Assembly: GCF_001813295.1 (NCBI RefSeq) | Contig: NZ_KV812034.1 | Coordinates: 46,122 to 110,121 of the forward strand | DNA length: 64,000 bases | Source of the DNA: Streptococcus sp. HMSC072G04 | Lineage (GTDB): Bacteria; Bacillota; Bacilli; Lactobacillales; Streptococcaceae | Direction of reading: 5' to 3' | Part shown: positions 47,803 through 57,832 of the stretch, one piece after another | Layout: every line of letters starts with the position of its first letter | How positions within the stretch are numbered: the stretch's first letter is position 1 | Translations under genes and position numbers: made by a program | The notes under the pieces: generated by a model | What the model was told of the DNA's origin: nothing | The model's input: the letters and a program-made list of their open reading frames with translations, nothing else | The model's database searches: none

Positions 47803-48840
47803 TTAGAGATTCCCAATAATGGCTGCAGTCATCTCTGCAGTAGAAGCCTGACCACCTAGATCTCGCGTCAAGATTCCTTGATTCAAGGTTTGATTAACGG
47901 CTTCTTCGATCATTTCTGCACCTGCTGTTTCTCCAAAACTGTCTCGGAGCATCATGGCAACGGACAGAATCATGGAAATCGGATTGGCAATGCCTTGACC
48001 TGCAATATCAGGTGCCGAACCATGAATCGGTTCGTACATACTTGGTCCTTGGTCAGAATGACTGGCAGACGGCATCACGCCTAGTGTCCCAGGAAGGACA
48101 CTCGATTCATCAGATAAGATATCTCCGAATAGATTCTCTGTCACTACAACATCAAAGCGTGCTGGATTGGTAATCATGATCATGGCCGCACTATCGACAA
48201 GCTGGTGCTCTAAGGTCACATCTGGAAATTCTTTGGCAACTTCTTCTGCCACTTGGCGCCACAATTTAGAAGTTGCTAGGACATTTTGCTTATCGATACT
48301 GGTCACTTTCTTACCACGTCCTTTGGCGATCTTGAAGGCTTGGCGCATAATCCGACGGATTTCTTCTGCACTGTAATCATTGATATCACGCGCTGTATCT
48401 TCTTTCAAGATATGCTCTCCAAAATAAATCCCACCTGTCAATTCACGCACGACTACAAAGTCGACACCCTCGATACGCTCTGGTTTCAAAGGAGACAAGT
48501 GTTTCAAGGCGTCAAAAATCCGTACAGGACGAATATTGGCAAAGAGATTTAATTCCTTGCGAATAGCGAGCAAGCCTTGTTCTGGACGAACAGGAGCATT
48601 GTCATACTCAGGACTTCCGATGGCTGCGAGAAGAATAGCATCCGCTCCTTTAGCTGCTTTTAGAGTATCTTGGGGAAGTGGGTGGCCAGCGGCATCAATT
48701 CCTGCACCCCCAAAAGCTTTGTCTTCTAGGCTATAATCAAAGCCAATTTTTGGAGCGACGGCAGCGAGGACCTCTAGTCCAGCTGCCATGATCTCAGGGC
48801 CAATCCCATCTCCTGCAAGTGTTACAATTTTCTTTGTCAT
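47803..48840 (-). CDS. leuB: 3-isopropylmalate dehydrogenase
   Basis: 345 residues. NAD-dependent oxidative decarboxylation of 3-isopropylmalate. Starts TLAGDGIGPEIMA; RELTGGIYFGEH, VDSAAMIMITNPARFDVVVTENLFGDILSDE and HGSAPDIAGQGIANP are the substrate, metal and NAD segments. ATG 48840 is favoured over ATG 48846 for its spacing to GAGG. Confidence 0.95.
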   Translation of the reverse strand: MTKKIVTLAGDGIGPEIMAAGLEVLAAVAPKIGFDYSLEDKAFGGAGIDAAGHPLPQDTLKAAKGADAILLAAIGSPEYDNAPVRPEQGLLAIRKELNLFANIRPVRIFDALKHLSPLKPERIEGVDFVVVRELTGGIYFGEHILKEDTARDINDYSAEEIRRIMRQAFKIAKGRGKKVTSIDKQNVLATSKLWRQVAEEVAKEFPDVTLEHQLVDSAAMIMITNPARFDVVVTENLFGDILSDESSVLPGTLGVMPSASHSDQGPSMYEPIHGSAPDIAGQGIANPISMILSVAMMLRDSFGETAGAEMIEEAVNQTLNQGILTRDLGGQASTAEMTAAIIGNL

Positions 48841-48852
48841 GTTCATTTCCTC

Positions 48853-50415
48853 TTAGGCTTGTGGAAGATCACGGTAGGAGACAGCTCGTCCCATCTCACC
48901 CGCATTCACTTTTTGAACCAGCGTGTTGGCATTGATATAAGCAATGGCAGAGGCTTTCAATACGTCAAAGTCCAAACCAGAGGCATTGAAAATCGTATCG
49001 GTATCGACATTTTCCACGGATACCAAGACGCGGGCTTGGGCATCAATCCCATCTGTCACTGCATCGATATTGTATGAGGTCAAGCGAACAGTTTGGTTGA
49101 AGAATTTATCAATCGCATTAAAGATCGCTTCAACCGACCCTTGACCATTGGCAAGGAACTCAAGCACTTCCCCTTCTTCATTGCGGAGGCTAACCGCTGC
49201 TGTAATCGTTTCGTCTGCATTGGTGGTTAAGCGGAGATCATTAAATTGGAATCCTTCTGGATTTTCCACTGCTGTACCGGCAACAAGTGCGCGGATATCG
49301 GCATCTGTGATCTCGTGTTTCTTGTCTGCAAGAGATTTGAACTTAGCAAACAATGGCTTGATGTCTTCTTCTGTGAAATCCAGTCCCAACTCATGCAATT
49401 TTTCGACAAAGGCATGGCGACCAGACAATTTTCCAAGAGGGAGACTATTGCTCTTAACACCCACCAACTCAGGGGTAATGATTTCGTAGGTAAGAGGATT
49501 TTTAAGAACTCCGTCTTGGTGAATCCCAGACTCGTGTGAGAAGGCATTGCCACCAACAACCGCCTTGTTTTTAGGAATTGGAATACCAGAGTAACGAGAG
49601 ACCAACTCAGAAGTGTTGATGGTTTCATTAAGGACAATCGGACTCTCAACTTGGAAATAGTCTTCACGGATATTGAGAGCAACCGCTACTTCTTCAAGTG
49701 CCGCATTGCCGGCCCGCTCCCCGATCCCATTAATGGTTCCTTCGACACGACGGGCACCATTTTTAACAGCAGCGAGGCTATTCGCCACGGCCATTCCTAG
49801 GTCATCATGGCAATGAGGGGAATAGATAATCTCGCGATCTGTCTTGACATGGTCGATCAAGTATTTGAAAATGGCACCGTACTCTGCTGGTGTCGTGAAA
49901 CCAACTGTATCAGGAATGTTGATATAGCTAGCACCAGCATCGACTGCAGTCTGTACGACTTGCAAGAGGAAATCCAATTCTGTCCGGGTAGCATCTTCTG
50001 GCGAGAATTCCACAATCTCAAATTTTGAGCGAGCGTAAGAAACGTGCTCTTTGATCGTTTCAAGGATTTCTTCCTTTGTCTTGTTGAGTTTAAACTCCCG
50101 GTGAATCGGACTGGTTGCGATAAAGACGTGAATTTGTGGATACTTAGCATCCTTCAAGGCTTCATAACAAGCATCAATATCTGATTTGACAGAACGGGCC
50201 AAACCTGTCACGGCTGTCTTGTTCAAGACCTTTGCAATCTCTTGAACAGCAGTGAAGGAATCCGGACTAGCTGCAGGAAAACCTGCTTCAATAGCAGAAA
50301 TCCCCCATTTTTCCAATTGTTTAGCAATGGCAATCTTTTCTTTGATAGAGAAATTAACTCCTGGAGTCTGTTCACCATCCCGAAGGCTGGTATCTAAAAA
50401 TTCAACTTTACGCAT
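48853..50415 (-). CDS. leuA: 2-isopropylmalate synthase
   Basis: 520 residues. Condenses acetyl-CoA with 2-oxoisovalerate, the first committed step of leucine synthesis. TIM barrel start [31 protein letters not shown] with the metal-binding HxH-type residues, and a C-terminal LeuA regulatory domain (from about residue 390) for leucine feedback. First structural gene after the attenuator. Confidence 0.96.
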   Translation of the reverse strand: MRKVEFLDTSLRDGEQTPGVNFSIKEKIAIAKQLEKWGISAIEAGFPAASPDSFTAVQEIAKVLNKTAVTGLARSVKSDIDACYEALKDAKYPQIHVFIATSPIHREFKLNKTKEEILETIKEHVSYARSKFEIVEFSPEDATRTELDFLLQVVQTAVDAGASYINIPDTVGFTTPAEYGAIFKYLIDHVKTDREIIYSPHCHDDLGMAVANSLAAVKNGARRVEGTINGIGERAGNAALEEVAVALNIREDYFQVESPIVLNETINTSELVSRYSGIPIPKNKAVVGGNAFSHESGIHQDGVLKNPLTYEIITPELVGVKSNSLPLGKLSGRHAFVEKLHELGLDFTEEDIKPLFAKFKSLADKKHEITDADIRALVAGTAVENPEGFQFNDLRLTTNADETITAAVSLRNEEGEVLEFLANGQGSVEAIFNAIDKFFNQTVRLTSYNIDAVTDGIDAQARVLVSVENVDTDTIFNASGLDFDVLKASAIAYINANTLVQKVNAGEMGRAVSYRDLPQA

Positions 50416-50446
50416 AGGGTCTCCTCATTTCTATGTAGTGGATATA

Positions 50447-50487
50447 AAGAAAAACATCTCACTCGGTTAACCAAGCGAGATGTTTTT
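50447..50487 (-). terminator. leu operon attenuator (terminator hairpin)
   Basis: Minus strand AACATCTCGCTTGGTTAACC and its partner form a long stem followed by TTTTTCTTT, 32 nt upstream of leuA. The upstream word ACCAAGCGGG can pair with CGCTTGGT of the stem, giving a competing antiterminator. Confidence 0.8.
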
Positions 50488-50525
50488 GCCCGCTTGGTAA
50501 GCCAAACAGGACTAATGCTTCTGCA

Positions 50526-50579
50526 CTAGCCCTTGTACCTCAACAACAAAGCAAATTGAATAAACTTAGCTGTTTTCAT
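50526..50579 (-). CDS. leuL: leu operon leader peptide (17 residues, Leu-Leu-Leu)
   Basis: A short frame ATG...TAG encodes MKTAKFIQFALLLRYKG, with three consecutive TTG leucine codons. A strong AAAGGAG site lies 10 nt upstream. The frame is placed between the operon promoter and a terminator hairpin, the layout of ribosome-mediated attenuation: stalling at the Leu codons when charged tRNA-Leu is short would favour the antiterminator. Known for leucine operons in lactic acid bacteria; here it is read directly from the sequence. Confidence 0.85.
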   Translation of the reverse strand: MKTAKFIQFALLLRYKG

Positions 50580-50615
50580 GTTTGACTTTCTCCTTTGTTC
50601 AATGTCTTGTCTAGT

Positions 50616-50670
50616 ATTCTAGCATAGGGAAAAAGCAATGTCAAGAATTTTCCGTAATATTCTGAATTTT
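50616..50670 (-). promoter_or_regulatory. leu operon promoter with possible CodY site
   Basis: Minus strand consensus -35 TTGACA (50639-50644), 17-nt spacer, extended -10 TGCTAGAAT (-10 at 50616-50621). AATATTCTGAATTTT (50656-50670) matches the CodY box in 12 of 15 positions just upstream. Confidence 0.75.
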
Positions 50671-50805
50671 TTGAATAGAAACAAAATAGAGCTTTCAATT
50701 CTAATTAGACTATAGACAGCCAGTTTTTACATAAGAAAACCTAGGTGCTATTAAAAAAATTATAATGATAAAAACAATTAGGATCATTCAAACACATCAT
50801 GTAAT

Positions 50806-50884
50806 GAAACTTTCCGCCGTGAGAAAAGTGCTAGAAACACGATTGTTTCTAGCACTAGGAATTATTGAGCCTAAGGAAAGTTTT
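50806..50884 (-). repeat. Structured intergenic repeat, short copy
   Basis: 79 nt closed by GAAACTTTCC and GGAAAGTTTT, with internal hairpin AGTGCTAGAAAC/GTTTCTAGCACT and the words CGTGAGAAA and GGAATTATTGAGCCTAAGG shared with the long copy at 954. It lies 41 nt downstream of ypmS in the same orientation as the first copy has to nox. The rest of the gap 50671-50805 shows no gene. Confidence 0.7.
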
Positions 50885-50924
50885 TAAGATGACTTTGAAT
50901 TCAATTTGAATAGCCTCTTCCGCT

Positions 50925-51557
50925 CTACTTCTTCTGATACAAATCGAAAACGATCTTGTCATTATAGAGGTCAATGGTATTGGCCTTGACATAGATTCCA
51001 AAGTCATTGTCAATTTCTGGTAATACAATGGTGATGGTAGACTGCTTTGGTGAAATTTGGATAAATTCTGGAATAGTTTTATTCTTGCTCAAGAGCTGCA
51101 AAACCATCCTTTGTGGAATTTGAAAGGTTCCGACTGAAAAATCCTTCACCGTCAAGAGAATGTTCCCATTTTCCAATTTGGATGGTTGAAAGTAAATATA
51201 TAAGGGATAATCCTTCCCTAAGAAACTCAACTGCCCTTCTAATAGGATTTGCTGATTGTCCGCATAGACCTTGTAGTCGGACAGCTTATATTTTTTCAGA
51301 AGCGATTTGATGGTGTCATTGAGTTGATCACGAGTTGTCGTCATAGTTCCAACTTTGACATCTTTGGTGCCAACTGTTTGATGAAGCTGACTAACATCTT
51401 CTCTTGGCGTCGCTAAGCGTCCTTGCACGACTATAGCAAAAGCTAAGAGAAGACTGACCAAGCCTAAAAACAACCATTTCCAAATATTGATTTTTTGAAG
51501 GAAGGGGACCTTCTCTTTGATGGGATTATTTTTGACTCCAAGTTTTCTTCGTGGCAT
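50925..51557 (-). CDS. YpmS family protein (DUF2140)
   Basis: 210 residues: a short basic N-terminus, one membrane helix (about 29-47) and an extracytoplasmic domain. Pairs with the SGNH hydrolase gene, whose end it overlaps by 32 nt. The ypmR-ypmS pair is conserved in Firmicutes; function unknown. Confidence 0.8.
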   Translation of the reverse strand: MPRRKLGVKNNPIKEKVPFLQKINIWKWLFLGLVSLLLAFAIVVQGRLATPREDVSQLHQTVGTKDVKVGTMTTTRDQLNDTIKSLLKKYKLSDYKVYADNQQILLEGQLSFLGKDYPLYIYFQPSKLENGNILLTVKDFSVGTFQIPQRMVLQLLSKNKTIPEFIQISPKQSTITIVLPEIDNDFGIYVKANTIDLYNDKIVFDLYQKK

Positions 51558-52368
51558 TGATTTTCTCCAATATTGCTTGTTTCATCTTTTCATAGCCCGT
51601 ATTGTTAGGGTGGAAACTATCCTCTTCATACAGGGCATCATTGATAACGGTTGTCTTCCCGTCACTGATTTCTGATACGCCCATTTTACCATCAATTCCT
51701 TTATAGAGCAGATCATTGATCGGAACGAAATAGACCTGATCAAATTGCGCGATGGTTTCTTCCGTCGTCTCATTCCAACGATCTACAGCCGTCTGGATAC
51801 TAGTTAATTCAGGAAAATTCAGGTAAAGAGGATTGTAGATCCCCACTACATAAATAGGAAGATGGGGATTGTCCTTTCTGGCCTTTGTAATAATTTCTTT
51901 GAGGTTCACTGTATAACTCTTGAGCGGCTTTTGGATATCCGATAGGGAAAAGTCACTCAGATGATCGACAACGACTTTGCGCAGATCATTTCCCCCAACC
52001 GTTAAGGTCATGACACGCGCCTTTTTGAGATCCTTCTGAAGATCTGTTTGCTTCTTGAGTCGATCTAAGATCTGAGCGCTTGTATTTCCAGCTACTCCAT
52101 AGTTGACAGGCTGGTACTGGCCGTCATTTTCATTGGACAGGCTTTGGGCGAGGATGGGCACAAAGCCCCCTTGCTTGGTGCTATCCCCTACTCCTTCGGT
52201 CAGTGAATCTCCTAGAGCTACATAAGTATAGGTGATTTCTTTCGCAGCCGTTTTGGGCTTGGTCATGCGAGGGGACGCAGTTGGTAGCAGAGCACGAAAT
52301 AGAAAGACAAAGACAAGAAGGCTGGTTAAAAAGGAAACCAAGCCTTGCATCATTTTTTTAAGATTCAT
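51526..52368 (-). CDS. SGNH/GDSL-family hydrolase (YpmR-like), membrane anchored
   Basis: 280 residues with an N-terminal membrane helix, then a lipase/esterase SGNH domain: ALGDSLTEG (nucleophile Ser), GVAGNTSAQ (Gly), VGGNDLRK (Asn) and DSFHPNNTGY (Asp/His). Acts outside the membrane, perhaps on cell-wall esters or lipids. Overlaps ypmS, 14 nt after pyrC. Confidence 0.85.
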   Translation of the reverse strand: MNLKKMMQGLVSFLTSLLVFVFLFRALLPTASPRMTKPKTAAKEITYTYVALGDSLTEGVGDSTKQGGFVPILAQSLSNENDGQYQPVNYGVAGNTSAQILDRLKKQTDLQKDLKKARVMTLTVGGNDLRKVVVDHLSDFSLSDIQKPLKSYTVNLKEIITKARKDNPHLPIYVVGIYNPLYLNFPELTSIQTAVDRWNETTEETIAQFDQVYFVPINDLLYKGIDGKMGVSEISDGKTTVINDALYEEDSFHPNNTGYEKMKQAILEKINATKKTWSQK

Positions 52369-52382
52369 ATAAATACGATCGC

Positions 52383-53651
52383 TTACCCTTGAAAAATCAC
52401 TTGTCCATCACAGATCGTATAAGCAACTTTTCCTTTTAATGTTTCACCCACAAATGGTGAATTGCCCGCTTTTGAAGCGAAATGATCCGATACCAGACGA
52501 TCTGCTTCTGGATCAAAGATGGTCAAATCTGCCGGTCCATCCACTGCGATATAGCCAGCATCAAAATCATAGAGACGTGCTGGATTATAGGACATCTTTT
52601 CAAGCAATTGCATCAGGCTTAAATGGCCAGCATGCACCAAGTAGGTCAAGCCAAGAGAGAGCGAAGTTTCAAGCCCAGTCATTCCAGATGGTGCTTTGGT
52701 AATATCAGGGACATTCTTCTCATCCGCATGGTGAGGCGCGTGGTCCGTCGCAATCACTGAGATGACGCCTGACTTCAAGCCTTCAATCACTGCTAGACGG
52801 TCAGATTCCAAGCGAAGAGGTGGATTCATCTTAGCATTGCTTCCTTTAGTCAAGAGCAGACTTTCTGTTTTCGAAAAGTGTTGAGGTGCCACTTCTGCCG
52901 TTACATGAGCTCCTAATCCTTGGGCAAATTCCACCACCTTGACACTTTCTTCCTTGGAAAGGTGTTGGATATGGAGGTGAGCACCTGTCGCATGGGCAAT
53001 CATGGCATCCCGCGCAGCCATTGAATATTCGGCTACACCCGTCGCCCCACAGACATGGAAGTGTTCCTTAGCAATGTTTTCATTCAAACCAAGAATGCCA
53101 TTCAACTCAGGGTCTTCTTCATGCAGACTAATAAAGGTCCCTAGACGCTTAGCTTCTTCCAAGGCTTGGCGGACAACCTTAGTGCTTTGAAGGGGAATCC
53201 CATCATCTGAAAATCCCACTGCACCAGCCTTAAGCAGGCCTTCAAAATCTGTCAGGCGTTGACCGTCAAAGTTCTTAGTCACCGTCGCAACCGTATGAAT
53301 GTGAAGATTTTCCTTGGCTGCAGAAGCTAAGACTTCCTCTAAGGTCGCAATATCTGAAATGGTCGGATTGGTATTGGCCATCATGACCACTCGAGTAAAA
53401 CCACCCGCGGCTGCGGCTAAGGCACCCGTATGGATGTCTTCTTTATGAGTTTGACCAGGTTCACGGAAATGCACGTGTACATCGATCAAACCAGGAGCAA
53501 CCACCAGACCAGTAGCATCAAGGACTTCTTGTCCATCCGTTGGGAGGTTCTCTGCGATCTCTACAATTTTCTTTCCTTCAATGCGAAGATCACAGACTTG
53601 ATCCAAACCTGTCTTGGGATCCATTACGCGACCATTTTTAATGACAACCAT
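52383..53651 (-). CDS. pyrC: Dihydroorotase
   Basis: 422 residues, amidohydrolase fold, class [16 protein letters not shown] holds the HxH zinc ligands, and TDHAPH the catalytic Asp. Interconverts carbamoyl aspartate and dihydroorotate. Unlike pyrF and pyrK, no PyrR-type leader lies in front; it follows mutX by 11 nt. Confidence 0.95.
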   Translation of the reverse strand: MVVIKNGRVMDPKTGLDQVCDLRIEGKKIVEIAENLPTDGQEVLDATGLVVAPGLIDVHVHFREPGQTHKEDIHTGALAAAAGGFTRVVMMANTNPTISDIATLEEVLASAAKENLHIHTVATVTKNFDGQRLTDFEGLLKAGAVGFSDDGIPLQSTKVVRQALEEAKRLGTFISLHEEDPELNGILGLNENIAKEHFHVCGATGVAEYSMAARDAMIAHATGAHLHIQHLSKEESVKVVEFAQGLGAHVTAEVAPQHFSKTESLLLTKGSNAKMNPPLRLESDRLAVIEGLKSGVISVIATDHAPHHADEKNVPDITKAPSGMTGLETSLSLGLTYLVHAGHLSLMQLLEKMSYNPARLYDFDAGYIAVDGPADLTIFDPEADRLVSDHFASKAGNSPFVGETLKGKVAYTICDGQVIFQG

Positions 53652-53662
53652 TGCATTCTCCT

Positions 53663-54127
53663 TTATTCATAAAAATCAACATGCGACTCTAACAAGCGGT
53701 CGCCGTCATAGCGAAACATTGCTGAAAAGAAGGGTTTATCCTCCAACAACCACTCGACAAAGGTGTGGTCCCCTTCCCAAGTTGGTTTTGAGAGGACTTG
53801 ATCATAAGGCACCCACTCCAAGGTTCCTTCGTTACACTCGATCAGTTCTCCCTCAAAATCTGTTACCTTGAAGACATAGGTGTACCAGTCTAAATCTGGA
53901 GTGAACTCCGGAAAGGTAATAATCCCTTTCAAAACTGGCTTGGCTCTAAGGCCCGTCTCCTCAAAAATCTCACGCGCCGCACACTCCTGTGGGGTTTCCC
54001 CGCGTTCTAATTTTCCTCCAACTCCGATCCATTTACCTTCATGGACATCATTGGGCTTTTTATTGCGATGCAGCATGAGAAATTCTTTCCCATTGTCAAT
54101 GTAACAAATCGTTGCTAATTGTGGCAT
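53663..54127 (-). CDS. mutX: 8-oxo-dGTP diphosphatase (MutX/MutT-type NUDIX)
   Basis: 154 residues with NUDIX box [23 protein letters not shown], complete. Removes oxidised dGTP from the nucleotide pool, complementing mutY in this window. Part of ung-mutX-pyrC-ypmR-ypmS operon; ung lies 9 nt upstream. Confidence 0.88.
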   Translation of the reverse strand: MPQLATICYIDNGKEFLMLHRNKKPNDVHEGKWIGVGGKLERGETPQECAAREIFEETGLRAKPVLKGIITFPEFTPDLDWYTYVFKVTDFEGELIECNEGTLEWVPYDQVLSKPTWEGDHTFVEWLLEDKPFFSAMFRYDGDRLLESHVDFYE

Positions 54128-54136
54128 TTCTTTCTC

Positions 54137-54790
54137 CTATCTTAACCAATCAATCGGCTCGCGTCCCGCCTCTTTCAAAAATTGATTGGTTTTTGAAAAG
54201 GGTTGGGAACCAAAGAATCCTCGGTAGGCCGATAAGGGACTTGGGTGAGCTGATTCAAGGACCAAATGTCGATCGTGGGTAATCAGTGGCTTTTTCTTAC
54301 GGGCATAAGATCCCCAGAGGATAAAGACAACTGGCTCCTCCAACTCATTGACCACCTTGATCACAGCATCTGTGAAAGGCTCCCAAATTTGTCCTGCATG
54401 ACCATTGGCCTGACCAGCAGGCACTGTCAAACAAGCATTGAGCAAGAGCACTCCTTGCTCTGCCCAAGAAGTCAAATCATGGGAGCGCTTCTCTCCGATA
54501 TCTGAGCGCAATTCTTTGAGAATATTTTGCAAAGAAGGCGGCGCTGGTACATGATCCGGAACAGAAAAACTCAAGCCCTGCGCTTGATCCGGTCCATGGT
54601 AGGGATCTTGGCCTAAGATCAAGACCTTGACCTGATCCATCTCTGTCGTCTGCAAGGCCTTAAAGACCTTGTCACGCGGTGGATAAACCACTCCTTTACT
54701 GTAGACTTCATTCATAAAGTCATTGATCTGGTGAAAATACCCTTCTGGAAGATGGGATTTGATGGCTTCATGCCAGGGTGAATGCTGCAT
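54137..54790 (-). CDS. ung: Uracil-DNA glycosylase
   Basis: 217 residues. [18 protein letters not shown] holds catalytic Asp and His water-activating loop, and [21 protein letters not shown] is the DNA-intercalation loop. Excises uracil from DNA. First gene of the operon; -10 TATAAT (54830s) and GGAGAG site. Confidence 0.95.
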   Translation of the reverse strand: MQHSPWHEAIKSHLPEGYFHQINDFMNEVYSKGVVYPPRDKVFKALQTTEMDQVKVLILGQDPYHGPDQAQGLSFSVPDHVPAPPSLQNILKELRSDIGEKRSHDLTSWAEQGVLLLNACLTVPAGQANGHAGQIWEPFTDAVIKVVNELEEPVVFILWGSYARKKKPLITHDRHLVLESAHPSPLSAYRGFFGSQPFSKTNQFLKEAGREPIDWLR

Positions 54791-54858
54791 GGAAACTCTC
54801 CGCTATCCAATAAATTCTTACCTTCCATTATACCACATTTGGTGCAGATCCACTGGAT

Positions 54859-54895
54859 AAAAAAGAGGCTGGACATTTTTGTCCAACCTCTTTTT
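54859..54895 (-). terminator. Terminator of the glycosyltransferase-like gene
   Basis: AAAGAGGCTGGAC pairs with GTCCAACCTCTTT around ATTTTT with flanking A and T runs. The word GAGGCTGGAC resembles the left end of the 175-bp repeat. Confidence 0.8.
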
Positions 54896-54920
54896 CTGCT
54901 TGTCAAACAAGCAGGAGCTT

Positions 54921-56423
54921 TTAGATATTTTCTTTCTTGGTAAATCCTGCTAGACCGATCGAAGCGACTAGTAAAATTTGCGGTAAGAATTGGATGAGGT
55001 AGCGGGTCTTCCCACCTTCAAAGATGGTCAAAAAGAGCAAACCACCAAAGACCGCTAAGGAAAGGAAGTTAAAGTCATCTGTATCTCGACGTTTGAGATA
55101 AGCTCCAACCAAACCAGCCGATAGGATGATCCAGATCACCTGCTTGACAAATTCATAATACTTGTACTGCGGTCGATCAATGCTGAGGAAATAGGTCCGC
55201 ACCCATTTTGCCAAACCATTATTTTTAGTCAGAGGTGCATAGAGAGGATTGATAAAAGGCGTCTTCTCATACTCTACATCTCGGTACAGCCAGCCCAGGG
55301 TCCCTTCTGCTACCGTCAAGGATTGCTTGTAGTAGATATGCCCGATCAAACCGAACGGTCCGTACTCCTTGAGACGGCGCTTGATTTCTTTGATCACATT
55401 TTCTTTTTTAAAGAGGCCATTGTTGTAATCCGAGCGCTTGTCCTCATCAATATAGGCTAGCAAGCCCTCCTTCATATCTTCTTGGTTGTGCCCCATATCT
55501 GTCAAGCCCAGATTGATAAACAAGAGCGGTCCTTTAGCCAACCCTTCTTGTTTCAAGATCGGTACAACTCTTTGATGATTGACCGCTGTATTCAATCCTG
55601 CAAAGACAAAGCCCGTCGTCAAGACCGTCACCGTAGCAATCTTGCCAAAGGCCTTCCAATTTCCTCTGAAGAAGAACACAGCCCAAAAGGCAATCATGAC
55701 AATAATCGTCGTTGGACGGATCAACATAGTCACGCCAGATAAGATCCCCAAGCCAACAATCTTCTTCCAGGAGTCTGCTTGATCTTCCTTCAAGATATCC
55801 AAAGCCCACCATAACTGAAGAGCGATCAAAGGAAGTGGCGGAATGTCCGTATACATGGAATAGAAATAAGGCGAGTAACAGATCAAGCTCACATAGAAGA
55901 GATAGACCAGATCAGCCGTTTTTTGATTGAAATGCTTCTGGGACAGCTTGTACAAGAGGACTGCACCCAGATTGACATAAAGGATATTGAGAGCCTGCAT
56001 GACCCACAGACCGCTAGAGCCAAATAAGACATAGAAAAACTTCTCGTAAAGAAAGAGTGGAATGTTATTGGGATTGCGACTGAGGTAGTTGGTGATGGAA
56101 GATTGCTTAAGAAGATCAAAAGCCCCTTTGAAAACAACCGCAGCATCCCTACGGATAAAGAGCTCTGCACAGACCATGACAATCAACTGAAAGACAAGGG
56201 CACCAAGCAAGAAACCTTTTTTGTGCCGGGTCAACCAAGCAAAGGCACTCTTTAGCCCATCGCGTTTCAAACAGGCTAGCAGAAATAGCAATCCAGCACC
56301 TAAAATGGCTAGCCATGAAATCTCTCTCAGATAGGTCACACTGATCAAGAACCAGTGAAACACCACTAGCAACATGACAACATGAAGCATCCCAAATAGA
56401 ATACGTTTACTTTTCGATAACAT
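54921..56423 (-). CDS. Multi-membrane-helix protein, GT39/ArnT-like glycosyltransferase candidate
   Basis: 500 residues with about 11 hydrophobic helices and an extracytoplasmic loop after the first helices (RRDAAVVFKGAFDLLKQ...RNPNNIPLFLYEKFF), resembling polyisoprenyl-phosphate sugar transferases of the GT-C fold; TDIPPLPLIAL would be in the substrate side. Donor and acceptor unknown. ATG lies 6 nt after an extended -10 without a ribosome site. Confidence 0.7.
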   Translation of the reverse strand: MLSKSKRILFGMLHVVMLLVVFHWFLISVTYLREISWLAILGAGLLFLLACLKRDGLKSAFAWLTRHKKGFLLGALVFQLIVMVCAELFIRRDAAVVFKGAFDLLKQSSITNYLSRNPNNIPLFLYEKFFYVLFGSSGLWVMQALNILYVNLGAVLLYKLSQKHFNQKTADLVYLFYVSLICYSPYFYSMYTDIPPLPLIALQLWWALDILKEDQADSWKKIVGLGILSGVTMLIRPTTIIVMIAFWAVFFFRGNWKAFGKIATVTVLTTGFVFAGLNTAVNHQRVVPILKQEGLAKGPLLFINLGLTDMGHNQEDMKEGLLAYIDEDKRSDYNNGLFKKENVIKEIKRRLKEYGPFGLIGHIYYKQSLTVAEGTLGWLYRDVEYEKTPFINPLYAPLTKNNGLAKWVRTYFLSIDRPQYKYYEFVKQVIWIILSAGLVGAYLKRRDTDDFNFLSLAVFGGLLFLTIFEGGKTRYLIQFLPQILLVASIGLAGFTKKENI

Positions 56424-56438
56424 AGGTCCATTATATCA
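56424..56438 (-). promoter_or_regulatory. Extended -10 giving a leaderless transcript of the glycosyltransferase-like gene
   Basis: Minus strand TGATATAAT (-10 at 56430-56435), then GGACCT and ATG. Confidence 0.55.
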
Positions 56439-56544
56439 AAAAAACAGCATTTCTGCTGTTTTGGGGTGAACATCAACTGTAAAATGGTAATTATGAGTAC
56501 ATTCATTTTATCCAACCAATTTTTAACTCTTAACCTTAACTAAC

Positions 56545-57036
56545 CTAAAACACTAGGATTAGAATACATAAAAAAACAAGATAAATCCCAACCGTTAGAA
56601 TCATTCCGATTTTATAGAAACCGACTAAGCCGGCATATCGTTCGACAAAACCAATCTGTGGGTCGACTGGATTATAAAAGACTGTCATGGGAGACCCGAT
56701 TGGGAATATCATCCGCAAATCCAGATTTTTGCCGGCTCCAAGAACATAGGTTCTATCGAAAACATTGGCCTGCCTAGATTTGGAAGAAGTCTCCCTAAAA
56801 TAAGCATAGGTGAATGTCTTTTGGTATCTTTCACCCTCGACTTGATACTCCACCACAGGCAGGGAAATAGGCAGTTGATTTTTGGAATCAAAAGCAACTA
56901 CTTCTCCCAGAACTTTTTCGGTTGATTCTGTTTTCACTTTTATTTCACGACGATAAAAGATGTAAAAGATGAGCAGAATGATCAGGAAAATAAGGGTCAG
57001 AATGCCCAAACTAAGCCAGAATATTGTTACTGTCAT
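56545..57036 (-). CDS. DUF3592 membrane protein
   Basis: 163 residues with a helix near each end and a beta-rich middle with GEVVAFD, VVEYQVEGERYQKTFTY and GSPMTVFYNPVDPQIGFVE, typical of DUF3592. Function unknown. Transcribed with the next membrane protein gene upstream (55 nt). Confidence 0.8.
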   Translation of the reverse strand: MTVTIFWLSLGILTLIFLIILLIFYIFYRREIKVKTESTEKVLGEVVAFDSKNQLPISLPVVEYQVEGERYQKTFTYAYFRETSSKSRQANVFDRTYVLGAGKNLDLRMIFPIGSPMTVFYNPVDPQIGFVERYAGLVGFYKIGMILTVGIYLVFLCILILVF

Positions 57037-57091
57037 TGATTTTTTACCCTTTCAAATAAACTAGTTGGTTTCAAATCCCTTGAAAAAATTT

Positions 57092-57691
57092 TTACTCTCC
57101 CCTTTTCAACCAATTCTGTTGCTGTGCTTTTTCTGCAAGATCTTTTGCTTTATTAAGATCAAGTGAATTTGAATCTGATGGGGCATTGGATTCGATTTCT
57201 TCTTTCAATTCTTGTAAGGTTTGAACATCTTTCGGAGTCAAATTGGAGACCGTGCTAGATCCCTTTTCTGTCGAATTTTCTGGCACAGACTGGATCTCGC
57301 TATTAGTTTTTATTACCTCAGTCCCTACATCCGTTTTTGGAGCTGGTCTGTATAACATGAAGAATCCAACAATTACAATGATGAAAGATAGGATCGATAT
57401 CCCATTTCGTTTTTGAATTTCTTCCTGAGGAATTTCTACCCCCTTTGTTGATAAATTCTTCCATTCTGGGTGTTCCTCCTCAGCTGCTTTTTTCTTATAA
57501 AAAACAGGTGCAATCAATGACCGATTGATGAAGATGAGAGTTCCAATGCAAATTATAAAATATGGCACTTCACGAGAGTTGCTGAGTAATATCTTAATAT
57601 AAAATGCACTAGCGAATATGGCTAGGACGATATTAATTGTAAATCTAATTTTAAATTCCTTCTTCATTTGCAAATAATCTTTTTTTGTCAT
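57092..57691 (-). CDS. Hypothetical membrane protein, 199 residues
   Basis: Three hydrophobic segments (about 17-35, 42-58 and 103-120), then a Ser/Glu/Asn-rich C-terminal tail (SVPENSTEKGSSTVSN and PSDSNSLDLNKAKDL). ATG 57691 follows AGGGAG; longer in-frame forms lack a ribosome site. Family not recognised. Confidence 0.65.
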   Translation of the reverse strand: MTKKDYLQMKKEFKIRFTINIVLAIFASAFYIKILLSNSREVPYFIICIGTLIFINRSLIAPVFYKKKAAEEEHPEWKNLSTKGVEIPQEEIQKRNGISILSFIIVIVGFFMLYRPAPKTDVGTEVIKTNSEIQSVPENSTEKGSSTVSNLTPKDVQTLQELKEEIESNAPSDSNSLDLNKAKDLAEKAQQQNWLKRGE

Positions 57692-57800
57692 CTTATTCTC
57701 CCTTAAAAATAGTTTTTCTTCATCCATAAAAATAATTACTACTATCATACCGGATTTTACTTTGAGAATCAAGTTAACCACCAACTAGTGAAAAGAGTAT

Positions 57801-57826
57801 AAAAAAGAAGCGTTAGAAACGCTTCA
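57801..57826 (-). terminator. Terminator of pyrF-pyrE
   Basis: GAAGCGTT and AACGCTTC pair around AGA; the minus strand continues as T6. Confidence 0.85.
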
Positions 57827-57832
57827 GTTGAA

